Both the position numbers and the translations under genes were made by a program. The notes below the pieces were generated by a model. The model searched no databases. It was not told where the DNA came from and saw nothing but the letters and a program-made list of their open reading frames with translations. A DNA stretch of 64,000 bases from Nothopassalora personata (taxonomy: Eukaryota > Ascomycota > Dothideomycetes > Mycosphaerellales > Mycosphaerellaceae): contig CM066291.1 in NCBI GenBank assembly GCA_033816765.1, positions 2,542,001-2,606,000 on the forward strand. The letters are read 5' to 3'. Below, in pieces: positions 43,901 to 52,572 of the stretch; positions within the stretch are counted from its first letter, which is position 1, and each line of letters begins with the position of its first letter.

Positions 43901-44372
43901 CGAAGATGCACAACGAAAACTGTCTCAACAACGGCAGGACACGAGAAAAATGGCACCTCTGCTAAAAGAGGGGGATAAGGTCTATCTCCTCACAAAAAAC
44001 TTGAGAACAAGAAGACAGACCAAGAAACTGGATCACGTGAAGGTCGGACCATTTTTAATCGACAAAGTCGTAGGACCAGTTAACTATCGACTACGACTAC
44101 CACCTGACGCAAAAATCCACCCAGTCTTCCATATCTCCAAGTTGGAACCCGCAGACGCCGAAACACCCTGCCAGGAGAGCTTCCATTTCGAACCGGAAGC
44201 AGAAAACGAATTCGAAGTCGAAAGAATCCTAGATAAGAAAGGTCAGCGATACCTTGTCAAATGGAAAGGATACGACGAATCAGAAAATACCTGGGAACCA
44301 AAACAAAACCTACGAAACTGTCAGCAAAAGATCCAGGAATACTACGAGACCAAAAAACGGCCAGCCTACTAG
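40947..44372 (+). CDS. Chromovirus Pol (protease, RT, RNase H, integrase, chromodomain)
   Basis: 1141 aa in the -1 frame relative to Gag, starting at the overlapping ATGA. In order: aspartic protease with MIDSGAAGNFIS (near 35); reverse transcriptase from about 270 with LVQDYRKLNEITIKNRYPLP, FLVMPMGLTNAPASCQ and the YMDDILVY active site; RNase H with HIETDASDMAIGACL and the YDIHDKELLAIV helix; integrase with an HHCC zinc part ending CVHCQRNK and a DDE core (MDFITKLP, FITDRDKLFTS, and HPETDGQTERMNQTLEQYLR); and a C-terminal chromodomain FEVERILDKKGQRYLVKWKG ending in a NTWEP motif. The chromodomain puts it among chromoviruses, which can target insertion to marked chromatin; here it sits inside silenced RIPed DNA. 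No lesions were seen. Confidence 0.96.
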   Translation: MSDRRELCNTQAHASTSNTVFQTQAIVNGHKTSVMIDSGAAGNFISESFTRRNGLATLKKKWGYELIAVNGSSLPSVEWETTPLPLAIQQHHENITLDVTDMASHDIVLGMPWLRKHNPVIDWRRGVLTFRECDCVVDIQPAQWQRSLADEARKQLNEIQLAPNRRTEEPPSTGTDTGVGPPGHEVTGSDGSNAPSKNTNISELSIPKEYRKWSRLFEEERGKTALPKHRPWDHKINIQPGKEPPWGPLYQMSEKELQTLREWLKEKLAKGWIRRSTSSAGTPCMFVPKANGKLRLVQDYRKLNEITIKNRYPLPNIEEAQDRLTGSDWYTKIDLRDAFYAIRMAEGEEWKTAFRTRYGLYEFLVMPMGLTNAPASCQDLVNETLRDLLDVCVIAYMDDILVYTKGSLQEHIKQVQDVFERLTQSGFKTAPEKCEFHKKEVKFLGFIISTTGITIDPAKTQSIREWPEPKTVKDVQSFLGLANYNRKFIKDYAKIAAPMTMLTRKDVTWKWGKEQIEAFKKLKEQCASAPTLRLFDGSKEVHIETDASDMAIGACLTQTHDWQRHPVAYYSRKMTTAEQNYDIHDKELLAIVAAMQHWRVYVEGPPKLTILSDHKNLTYFTTTKELTRRQARWSELLGQYKFGIKYTPGRENGRADALSRRSDYMEGKEPVQHKILKTNPDGSLSANTREFNNIVRILGDRDEQFPISQGKYQVPKDREEECIRQHHDGPNYGHPGTLKTMDLIQRSFSFPQMRLKVSRYIKQCVHCQRNKTARHAKYGHLQFRTPPTKPWDEVTMDFITKLPPLKDQVTKQPYDMILVMVDRLTKYAHFIPASETYNAEQLGYLVLDRLIRYHGFPQAFITDRDKLFTSNYWKTLMGTIGIKHKLSTAYHPETDGQTERMNQTLEQYLRHYINYAQDNWVSLLPMAQIALNNHKSETTSTTPFYANFGKDPNLFGTPGSHPQAERAIVTTDTLKEVHKETRKAIEDAQRKLSQQRQDTRKMAPLLKEGDKVYLLTKNLRTRRQTKKLDHVKVGPFLIDKVVGPVNYRLRLPPDAKIHPVFHISKLEPADAETPCQESFHFEPEAENEFEVERILDKKGQRYLVKWKGYDESENTWEPKQNLRNCQQKIQEYYETKKRPAY

Positions 44373-44402
44373 TCACCGATTGGCGACCAGTCGGCTGGAA
44401 GC

Positions 44403-44475
44403 AGCCAGAGTAGGAATCGAACCTACGACCTCAAGAGTGTAGACAGCTTGCGCTCTACCACTGAGCTACATGACC
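44403..44475 (-). tRNA. tRNA-like pseudogene within the chromovirus
   Basis: On the minus strand there is a perfect D-arm/A-box (TAGCTCAGTGG, plus 44458-44468) with a paired GCTC/GAGC stem, and a perfect T-arm/B-box (GGTTCGATTCC, plus 44413-44423) with a GTAGG/CCTAC stem. The acceptor strands do not pair and the anticodon arm has only CAAG/CTTG around an 11-base loop, so it is probably not a working tRNA. It keeps both Pol III promoter boxes. Translated on the plus strand it gives GIEPTTSRV, a familiar artefact of tRNA sequence. Confidence 0.6.
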
Positions 44476-44535
44476 AGGTTTAATAAGGGAAACGGAGAAC
44501 TTACACGAACATATCTCCTATGAGAAACCAAACAC

Positions 44536-45135
44536 CTATCCACCAGAAGGACCAGCGCTCGAAGAAGCTGCTGCGGCGTCCTCAAGGGTCGGATATGACC
44601 AGAGGGCATCATCCGGAATCATCGAAAGGTCCTCCCAGGAAGGAATCGACATCTGGAAAACCCCCTCTAGCTCTTCGGGGCTACCTTCAGGAACGAGAAG
44701 ACAGGACGAAGGCGCGGAAAAGGCATCGACACCCACGCTCGGCAAACTGCGAAGATCCTCGAAATCCTTCGCTATCGCCTTTTCCTCCCTGTCCTCAGCA
44801 ACGCGCAGTTGTTTCCTAAGACGATGCACCTTTGACATCGCCTCTGTCACCTTCTCTTCAGCCTCATCAAGCTCTCGCTTCAGCTTTCGACGCTGGTTGC
44901 GAAGCCGCTCCCACTCAGTCCACGTGACAGTCACGTCACATTTGACACCCTTGCGAACGCACTCCGAACAACACCCAAAGCGCACATCCACCACACAACG
45001 AGGACTCTTCTTTCCTTCAGGCACTCTGGCCTTTCGACAACCAGAACATGGGGATGGCATCTCGCGGCCCTCGGCTTCGATGCCTAGTGCTTGACGTTCG
45101 CGGCGCTCCTGACGTGTTAGCCGCTCGCCGCTCAT
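44536..45135 (-). CDS. Antisense accessory gene of the chromovirus: Cys-rich plus coiled-coil protein
   Basis: An intact 199-aa frame on the strand opposite to gag-pol, lying between pol and the 3' LTR. Parts: a basic N-terminus MSGERLTRQERRERQ; a Cys cluster resembling a zinc module (CSGC, then a single C, CC-x2-C and C at about 28-65); a strongly charged coiled coil at about 75-130 (RNQRRKLKRELDEAEEKV); and an acidic, Ser-rich tail with LSMIPDDALW. The start was set at the first Met after the LTR edge; the frame also extends back into the LTR without a stop to 45243. The LTR could supply an antisense promoter. Function unknown; the layout recalls DNA- or RNA-binding dimers. Confidence 0.6.
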   Translation of the reverse strand: MSGERLTRQERRERQALGIEAEGREMPSPCSGCRKARVPEGKKSPRCVVDVRFGCCSECVRKGVKCDVTVTWTEWERLRNQRRKLKRELDEAEEKVTEAMSKVHRLRKQLRVAEDREEKAIAKDFEDLRSLPSVGVDAFSAPSSCLLVPEGSPEELEGVFQMSIPSWEDLSMIPDDALWSYPTLEDAAAASSSAGPSGG

Positions 45136-45204
45136 GGTAAAAGATGGGAACTCACAGGAGAAGAAAGAAAACTCGAGGACGAGTTTCAGCAGGAAGGGGG
45201 ATGG

Positions 45205-45639
45205 TGTTACGGTTCGGATGAAGGACGGTGCAGGACGTGGCATGGGGAGGAAGAATCAGAAGACACGAACCAATCGCTAGGAAGAGAAAGAGACCCCACG
45301 TCCGGGTCACGTGCACGACCGCGCGCTTAGTGCATGGTCGAACACGACCGCAGAAGTAGCGTATGGACGTACACGACCACACGACCAGACGACCGGTCGA
45401 GTGGACAGACGGACATCTAACACCGGATGGCATACGAACCTCCTTTGTATTTAGGAACGCTAGAAACCCTTATGGTTCTGATGCGTTCAACTCATGTTAC
45501 TATCTCACTGATTGGAATACAACTCTTATTCCTATCATTCATCTTCGCTCAGCTTGCTTCAGCCTCTCCAAAGAATAATACCGCCACGTGACTTGACTTA
45601 TCTCTCTTTTGAGACTAGCCCTGGAACGAGACAATAACA
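45205..45639 (+). repeat. Chromovirus 3' LTR, uninterrupted
   Basis: 435 bp, TGTTAC...ATAACA, followed by the TSD CGCCT. It serves as the reference for the empty site of the young copia. Confidence 0.93.
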
Positions 45640-45644
45640 CGCCT

Positions 45645-46040
45645 AAGTATCCCTAGGGCTCCTAGTGATAGTTCTAGAACTGTCCTCCTAGAGCTTCGCC
45701 TCCTATTCTCTAACTCCCTCTCTTAGGATAAGGTTACCACCTTAATTCGTTAGTTCCTACAGCGCTTAGGTACTAATAATAACTTTTAGGAGGGTGCTAT
45801 GTTAAACTCGACTTCCTATAAGAGGGGTTCTAGAGGCTCTAGTAGTTTTAGTAGTAAGTAGTAGTCTAGATAGTGTACTTGCATTAGGTCTTAGTAATTT
45901 GGTTAGGGCTAAAGGATAAAATAGCCGTTATAAGCAAGGGCGGTCTGCTTCTCTATTTCCTTTTGTTTTAATACTATAGCTCCCCTAAATTAGAGTCTAT
46001 AATAATGAACTAGATCTTACCTTAAAAGGCGGTTCTAAAG
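45645..46040 (+). pseudogene. Continuation of the antisense frame of the old copia
   Basis: Once the chromovirus and one TSD copy are removed, this segment continues the frame that ends at 32905. Coding-like sequence (TVLLELRLLFSNSLS and similar) with TAG stops runs to about 45900 and then fades out. Confidence 0.5.
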
Positions 46041-46045
46041 TAGGC

Positions 46046-46206
46046 TGACACGGACAAGACAGCAACAGGGCGCAAACGTGTATTAGCCTTAGTATCGAGT
46101 AAGTTCTACGAAGAAGAGAAGTAAGAAGTCGCGAGAAGCGCGTGATAAGATCGGGCCCGAGGTCACGTGACACCGAAGTGCGTCTGTGCAAAGGTAAACC
46201 GTGACA
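46046..46206 (-). repeat. TRIM-like element LTR (3' in minus sense)
   Basis: 161 bp, matches 47172-47332 throughout. Confidence 0.9.
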
Positions 46207-46330
46207 CCACCCCCCCTCTCAAACCGCCGTACGCCCTCGTACGCGTGAATCAATCGCAATGGGGTATATCCATCGCCATTACCCAATTCAATCCAATCCA
46301 ATGTATATCTTGCCGCAGCAAGCCTTAAGC

Positions 46331-46804
46331 GAAGACAGTATCACACCGCAGTGTGCCTTGTGTCCACCAACTGTATATCAAGCCTCAGCTTGCCTCAAGT
46401 TGTATCTGCGAAGACAGTATCACACCGCAGTGTGCCTTGTGTCCACCAACTGTATATCAAGCCTCAGCTTGCCTCAAGTTGTATCTGCGAAGACAGTATC
46501 ACACCGCAGTGTGCCTTGTGTCCACCAACTGTATATCAAGCCTCAGCTTGCCTCAAGTTGTATCTGCGAAGACAGTATCACACCGCAGTGTGCCTTGTGT
46601 CCACCAACTGTATATCAAGCCTCAGCTTGCCTCAAGTTGTATCTGCGAAGACAGTATCACACCGCAGTGTGCCTTGTGTCCACCAACTGTATATCAAGCC
46701 TCAGCTTGCCTCAAGTTGTATCTGCGAAGACAGTATCACACCGCAGTGTGCCTTGTGTCCACCAACTGTATATCAAGCCTCAGCTTGCCTCAAGTTGTAT
46801 CTGC
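46331..46804. repeat. Six perfect 79-bp tandem repeats
   Basis: Units start at 46331, 46410, 46489, 46568, 46647 and 46726 and look identical. Because 79 is not a multiple of three and no plus-strand frame has a stop, all three plus frames stay open, and a peptide crossing the array cycles through all three readings. Confidence 0.95.
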
Positions 46805-47089
46805 GCTCCGCCGGTGCTCCTCTTGCTGACGAGCCTGCTCAGCACCATCTCGGCCCTGAGTCTCGTCTTGTGTCTCTTGCGCCATCTTGCGCAGTCGTTC
46901 TACACCCTGGGTGTCGTCGAAATCCGGATTCCACTCTGACTCGTCTTCCACCTCACGTTGTCCTTCGGTTAGTGTGCCGTTCTGTCGTTGGCGCGCGTCG
47001 CGGAGGAACTTCTTCGTGAGTAGGTTAAGGTTCAGGTTGGGAATGAATTAGGATTCGTCTGCTCCGAGTGTCGTCTGGTTTGCGGCCAT
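46790..47089 (-). pseudogene. Truncated Gag-like frame of the TRIM-like element
   Basis: From an ATG at 47089 on the minus strand the frame reads MAANQTTLGADES, a TAA, then about 85 open codons rich in Gln, Arg, Glu and Asp (LLTKKFLRDARQRQNGTLTE) before a TGA at the repeat array. This is the expected position of a gag N-terminus. The family is not certain. Confidence 0.45.
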
Positions 47090-47160
47090 TCGGACTCGGT
47101 GTCGCACGCGCGTTTCTGTGCACACGTGGTCGGGGTGATCGCTTGCGGCGATCGAGCGCG

Positions 47161-47170
47161 GTAGAACTTA
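47161..47170 (-). promoter_or_regulatory. Putative self-primed primer-binding site of the TRIM-like element
   Basis: In minus sense TAAGTTCTAC lies one base after the 5' LTR and is exactly complementary to GTAGAACTTA inside that LTR. No tRNA-type TGG primer site is present. Confidence 0.5.
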
Positions 47171-47171
47171 A

Positions 47172-47332
47172 TGACACGGACAAGACAGCAACAGGGCGCA
47201 AACGTGTATTAGCCTTAGTATCGAGTAAGTTCTACGAAGAAGAGAAGTAAGAAGTCGCGAGAAGCGCGTGATAAGATCGGGCCCGAGGTCACGTGACACC
47301 GAAGTGCGTCTGTGCAAAGGTAAACCGTGACA
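47172..47332 (-). repeat. TRIM-like element LTR (5' in minus sense)
   Basis: 161 bp, followed on the plus strand by the TSD TAGGC. Contains TAAGTTCTAC (47226-47235 plus strand), the reverse complement of 47161-47170. Confidence 0.9.
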
Positions 47333-47499
47333 TAGGCCTCTCTACAGTCTAGTTGTATAAGCATAGTAAGATATACGATACCCTAAATGAATCTAGCCCT
47401 TAAGGCTAATAAATAAAAACTTTCCTCTACTGTCTCTAAACAAATGAGATATTGCTTTATAAATACTTATAAACAAATAAAGGTCTTGCTATGTACAAA

Positions 47500-50400
47500 T
47501 AAAAGTGTAGTTAGTCTCTAGAAGCCTCCCTTAGAGAATGTGGTTTAGTAACTTTAGCTTTATAAGCCAATCTACAAGCTACTACATAGTAGGGATATAC
47601 TTAACTACAATTAAGCCTTCTTTATGAACATGTCTATAAAAGTGGTTCCTTAGTCTAACATGCTTAGTTCTTCTATGGTTAGTGTGATCTCTAACTAGCT
47701 TAATAGTAGACTAGTTGTCTATAAAGATCTTAAAGGCTTGAGCTTTGTAGTTAGTTATTTTCTAGGTTTTATAGAGTAGATTCCTTAACTATATTACTTC
47801 CCTACAGCATTTAGTTAAGGTCACATACTCTGCTTTAGTGCTCAACAGTACTATCTCCTTCTATAGGTTGGATTTCTAGATAATAGGACTTCTAGCCATT
47901 TTAACTAGGAGTCTTAAGGTAGATCTGCCTATTAGATCTCTAGAGAAATTAGAGTCTATGTAGATCTCTAGCTTTAGGGATTGTGTTTTTCTAAAGATTA
48001 GGCACTTATTAATTGTTCTAGCAATGTATCTCTAAACATGCTTTACTACAGCAATATGTTCTACTAAAGGATTAGCTAAGAATTTAGCTAAGTAGTTTAT
48101 TGTATAGGAGATATCTAGCCTAGTCTAGTTAGCTAGGTACTAGAGTTCCCTAATTAATGTGTTAAATAGATTGTAATCCTGTATGTTGCATTACTCTTTA
48201 TAAGCTTTATACAGACGGTTAAGGGGATACTTAACACTTTTAGCTAAGTCTAGGCTATGTTTCTAAAGTTTCTCTAAAGTATAGTGCTTTTAGGAGACAT
48301 AGAGATCTCTATTCTTTTCACTCTTTAGTTGTATGCCTAGGAAAAGGTTGGTGTTGATAGTTTTAATAGAGTACTTGTTCTTTAGTCTAGCAATAAACCC
48401 CTTAATCTTCTAATTACTGTCGCTAAAGATCTAAAAGTTATCTATATATAGGAGAACTAAAACATTCTCCCCCTAAAAAAGACATGCATTAGAATTAAGT
48501 CTCTTTAGGCCTAATTCTTCTAGAGCTTCCTTAGCATTATAGTACTAGAGGTTTGTAGCTTGTTTTAATCTATATAGTCCCTTCTTAATTTCTAGGACTT
48601 TGTTAGATAGATCTTTCTTAATAAGTTCTACCCCTTCTAGTAGTTTGATATACAAAGATCTATTAATATTAGGGTTTATAAATGCTGGTTTAACATTAAT
48701 CTGTCTCCTCTTCTAGCTAAGAACTGTGTATAGGGCTAGGAGAATCATGCTTATTAGTAGCCTTAGGGTTAGAGCAAAGGTTTCAATATAGTCTATCCCT
48801 TGCTTTTAAGTAAACTCCTTTACTACCTATCTAGCTCTACGCTTCTTAATAGACCTATTAGGAAGATACTTATAGTATAGGACCCATTTTCCTATAAGCA
48901 GTTTCCTGCCCTTAGGGACTTTCTATAATAGAATCTATATAACATATTCTATGTCTTCTAAGGAGTTAAATTCCTTTCTAATTGCCCTAATCCATTTAGC
49001 TCTATTAGGTCTATTTAATGCTTTAGTTAGGGTGGCAGGATCTGTAAGCTTCCCCTTCTTTATATTATCTATAGCTATTATAGCGAATACTTTCTTAAGT
49101 TTACTGTAATTATAATATGATCTGTTCTATCTTAAACTTCTCCTAGTTAGCTTAGGATAGACCTTAGCTTATTTAGTCTTTATAGGCTTATAAGTCCTAT
49201 CTCTCTTCCTCTTACTAATATATAGGGTAGGGTAGAATAGTGTTATAGCCTAATTAGGGTCTTCTTGCATAGCTAGGGCTATGTCTTCTTAGTATAGTTC
49301 TTCAGACTATAAAGTCTAAGGCTTATGCTCTATAGGGGATTGTTCCTAGAGCTAGGTGTGCTCTATAGGAGATTGTTCCTAGAGCTAGGTGTGCTCTATA
49401 GGAGATTGTTCCTAGAGCTAGGTGTGCTCTATAGGAGATTGTTCCTAGAGCTAGGTATGCTCTATAGGAGACTGTTCCTAGAGCTAGGGGGATGTGTCTC
49501 TAAATAGTAGACATAAATCTTCTATCCTATGCTCCCCCTAAGACTAACCTTAGTTAGGGGAGTCTTGTTACGAAGCCCTTTGTGTTTTAGGTTAGTTACT
49601 ATACTACTACAGCTCCCCCTCTAGCTACATAGCTCCCCTTAAAGGTTTATAGGGTTAGTAACTCGCTTCTAGCTCGTATAGCCCTTTATAAGGCATATAA
49701 ATACCTTTATAGTAAGGGTCCTTAGGGTTATTATAGGGGTATCTAAGGAAGGTAATCTCGTTATCTAGGACAGTATGCTTATTACTAGCAGTAAGCTAGG
49801 AGCTCTTAATAGTCTACCCTGTCTACTCCCCCTAAGCGACCTGCTTGCCTGTAGAGATTTAGTATTACGAGTTCTATAAGAAATCTTTATTAAAAGTTAT
49901 ATAGGGGGAATAGGTTATCTTATAGACCTATTTTCCTTTCTCCTACTATAGCTTCTATAGTAGGTAGTTAGTTAACAAACTACCCTAGAATCCTATATGC
50001 TACTATATGTCCGCCCTTATAGAGAACTTTTTAGACTTAGTGTAATTGTCGTTATGTTTGTATGCTTTATATCTAAACCTCCTTACATTCCTTAAGTCTA
50101 TCTCTTTAACATTAATGCCTAGGTCCTTCTTAAAGTTAATCTATAGTACATTTTTTATTGTTAAGTTAAAGAGGCGGTTCGTAATATAGCATACGAAATC
50201 CATAGCCTAGGGCTAGAGGTTCTGTAGCAAGCTAGAGTCTATAAGTATAGCTCTAGCCTTGTTAATAATAACTTTATTCGAAGCTTTAGCAATTCTATTC
50301 TGCTTAGGTATATATAGTAATGTAAAATCCTATCTAATTCCTTTATGTTAGGCATGTGTTCTAAGTTCAATGTTATTGAATTCCCTACTACCATCTAAGA

Positions 50401-52440
50401 ACTAGATCTTAGGTTTCTTCTTGTAGTAGTTCTATATTATAGTAAGCTAAGTCTTAATTACTATTAGAGTATCACTTTTCTTTAGAAGTAGTAAGCACTA
50501 TCTTATCCTAGTTTTAGCACACGTAAGCATAAGGCAATATGCGTAACCATTATAAGAGAGTGGAGTAATTAGACTAACTAGGTTAGCATAGATTTTATCT
50601 AATGCCTCTAGTACAGGTCTCCTAGGGATTCTTAAAACAACTCTTTGTAACCTTATAAGCTTATAAGTCTTATAGTGCCCTAACTCTATAGTATTAACAT
50701 CTTCTAGGCCCTTAACTGCTTCTTTTGTAGCATTAAGTAATGTGCTCCTAATATACCTAAGCCTTTAATGCTATCTAACTATATTAGTTCTTAGCTTAGC
50801 AAATGTAAGAGCAGTAAGTCCTTTTAGTGCTAATCTGTCTTTATCCTTCCTAGAACCCCTCTTTACCCTAAGGTTCCTAAAGACAATAACATTTTTTATT
50901 ATTTTAACTAAGCCTACCGGCTTATCCTTCTAGAATAGCATTTTAGATAGTCTGTCTAGGTAAACTCTATATTTCTTATATAGGAGTTCTATAGAGATTA
51001 GTGTTGTATCTAACTCTAGTAAGTAAAGCATATTGCGAAGGAGGAGGGTAGTCTCTTAACTAAGATAGTTCTTTATAACCTACTCTAATTCTCCTTTAGT
51101 TATAAGAGATCCTTACCTAACGGCCTATAAGAAGTATGTAGGCCTTAGTCTTAGCCTAACATTCTAAAGGTCTGTAAGATTATTATAGATATAGAAGGAT
51201 GTGCCTATGTTATAGACTTTGTCTATTAATATTAGGTTTAATGCGGCAGCTACTGTCCTTCCTATGTATACTAGTTATGTAACTGTAATAGCTGCTCTAG
51301 ACCTCCTATATAGTTATCTCTAGTCCCTATTACTATTAGAGCTATACTCCTAATTAGATAATAAGTCTAACTAGTTATTAATTGCTGTAGTAATCCTCTT
51401 CCTAGGGGATTTGCTACCCTTTACCTTCTTTACCCTATCCTTTAGGGTGTCTTTGCCCTTCTTAGACCTATTCCTAGGATTCTTCTCTAGATGCTACTTA
51501 TAGCAGTTCGCGTTAGTATGCTTATATAAGTACTATATGCACTACTTATTATTATTCTTACTTAAGAATGCTCTAACAAAGCTATTGCTAGGCTTATAGG
51601 TAGTAGGTACTTACTCCTTCCTAAGAGTTATGAACATTCTCTCTAGGGTAGTTAATTCTAGGGGATTGTTATGTCTCTATGTCCTAAGCTATTCGACATA
51701 GTTTAGACCTTTAACAAAGTACAATCTATAGATACTATCTAGGAGGACAAATAAGGATTTAAGCCTTAACTTGTTATTAACTAGGGAAGATCTAATAAAT
51801 TGCTCTATAGTAGTCTTGTTGTTATTTACCTATGCTTAAAAGTCTTTATAGTACTTTAATGTATTAGGTCTTGCAGCATCTAGTTTAATATGCCTAACTA
51901 CCTTTAGAGTGTTATATAGATCAATTATAATAACTAGCTTATATATTGCCTTAATCAAATTATACAATTCCTTAGCTAACTTATCTATATCTCTAAAGTT
52001 TAGCCTTAGGGTAGAATCCAATCTAGCTATAATAATGCTATATGCTTGTATATCCTCTTTCTTCTATCGCTTATAGGCAGCTTTGTATCCTGTACTACTA
52101 GTAATGTCCTAAGGGGCTTTATTCTAGGTAGTCTTATCTTAGACATTCTTAGTTGTATCTTAGGGTTAATTATAAGCTACCCTATTTAGAGCGTACTTTA
52201 GGTTAACCTAGTCTAGATTATAGATTACGTATCTAACTAGATCCTTCTCTAGCAGTACACTAATTAGCATAGATTTCTATGCCTAGAACTACACGCCTTT
52301 CCTAAGCACCTAGTTGTCCTTAGCGGATCTTACTAGGTTGCTAGAGGTATTGTTTCTAAACTCTATACCTAGTCTAGCTCTTTTAGATACTATACTACGG
52401 TACTAGTGCTTAGTGCCGATCTCCTATAGTAGTTCTTAAA
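47500..52440 (-). pseudogene. RIP-degraded gag-pol of the old copia element
   Basis: Minus-strand frames full of TAG keep copia landmarks in the right order. A Gag stretch sits at 52021-51836 (LRLNFRDIDKLAKELYNLIK). A zinc-knuckle remnant is near 51490-51540, with later Lys-rich sequence. RNase H landmarks are LLSTKAEYVTLTKCC near 47820 and KHVRLRNHFYRHVHKEG near 47650. Integrase and RT must lie between but are too damaged to delimit. It cannot encode protein. Confidence 0.75.
49326..49490. repeat. 33-bp tandem repeats, five copies
   Basis: Units begin TGCTCTATAGGAGATTGTTC at 49326, 49359, 49392, 49425 and 49458. The length is a multiple of three and the array lies in the pol region between integrase and RT, so it probably coded an 11-residue repeat before RIP. 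Confidence 0.9.
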
Positions 52441-52572
52441 TCGATTAGGTAGTTGTCCGTAAAACAAATATAGGGTCGAGTCCACTAGCAAGGCAAGCTA
52501 ATCCTTAATAGAGCTTCGATGACGATTCAGGTTTCAAATTAGATAGGCAGAGGAGCACTCGGGCTTATAACC

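Larger units (their letters stand above)
32911..45639 (+). mobile_element. Intact Ty3/gypsy chromovirus (Tf1/sushi-like) with an antisense gene
   Basis: LTRs of 435-439 bp start TGTTAC and end ATAACA. The 5' LTR is split by a younger copia (32911-33125 plus 38685-38908); the 3' LTR is 45205-45639. TSD CGCCT occurs at 32906-32910 and 45640-45644. The LTRs differ by a poly-C length change and about two substitutions, so insertion was recent. Gag, a complete pol with a C-terminal chromodomain, a tRNA-like segment and an antisense Cys-rich gene follow in order. It shows no RIP-type stops. It interrupts the antisense frame of the old copia. Confidence 0.93.
46046..47332 (-). mobile_element. Non-autonomous LTR retrotransposon (TRIM-like), 1.29 kb
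   Basis: Two identical-looking 161-bp LTRs (46046-46206 and 47172-47332) flank 965 bp. TSD TAGGC occurs at 46041-46045 and 47333-47337. On the minus strand the LTR begins TGTCACGG, as in gypsy elements. A purine tract GAGAGGGGGGGTGG precedes the 3' LTR (minus sense). A 10-base site complementary to the LTR follows the 5' LTR. The interior has a truncated Gag-like frame and six 79-bp tandem repeats but no protease, RT or integrase, so it must move with proteins supplied by another element. It is GC-rich and un-RIPed inside RIPed DNA, hence a late arrival. Confidence 0.85.

Noticed and set aside
44254..44442. Small plus-strand frame ending VGIEPTTSRV
   Set aside because: Overlaps the pol end and the tRNA-like sequence; the peptide is a known artefact of translated tRNA genes.
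46331..46804. Regular repeats that could suggest a CRISPR array
   Set aside because: Units are contiguous and identical with no spacers, and the genome is eukaryotic.
46259..46939. 226-codon plus-strand frame across the 79-bp repeats
   Set aside because: It is open only because a 79-bp repeat without stops cycles through frames; two other frames are equally open, and the element itself reads on the minus strand.
49325..49507. 60-codon frame repeating LYRRLFLELGV
   Set aside because: A product of the 33-bp repeats in RIPed pol, on the opposite strand to pol.
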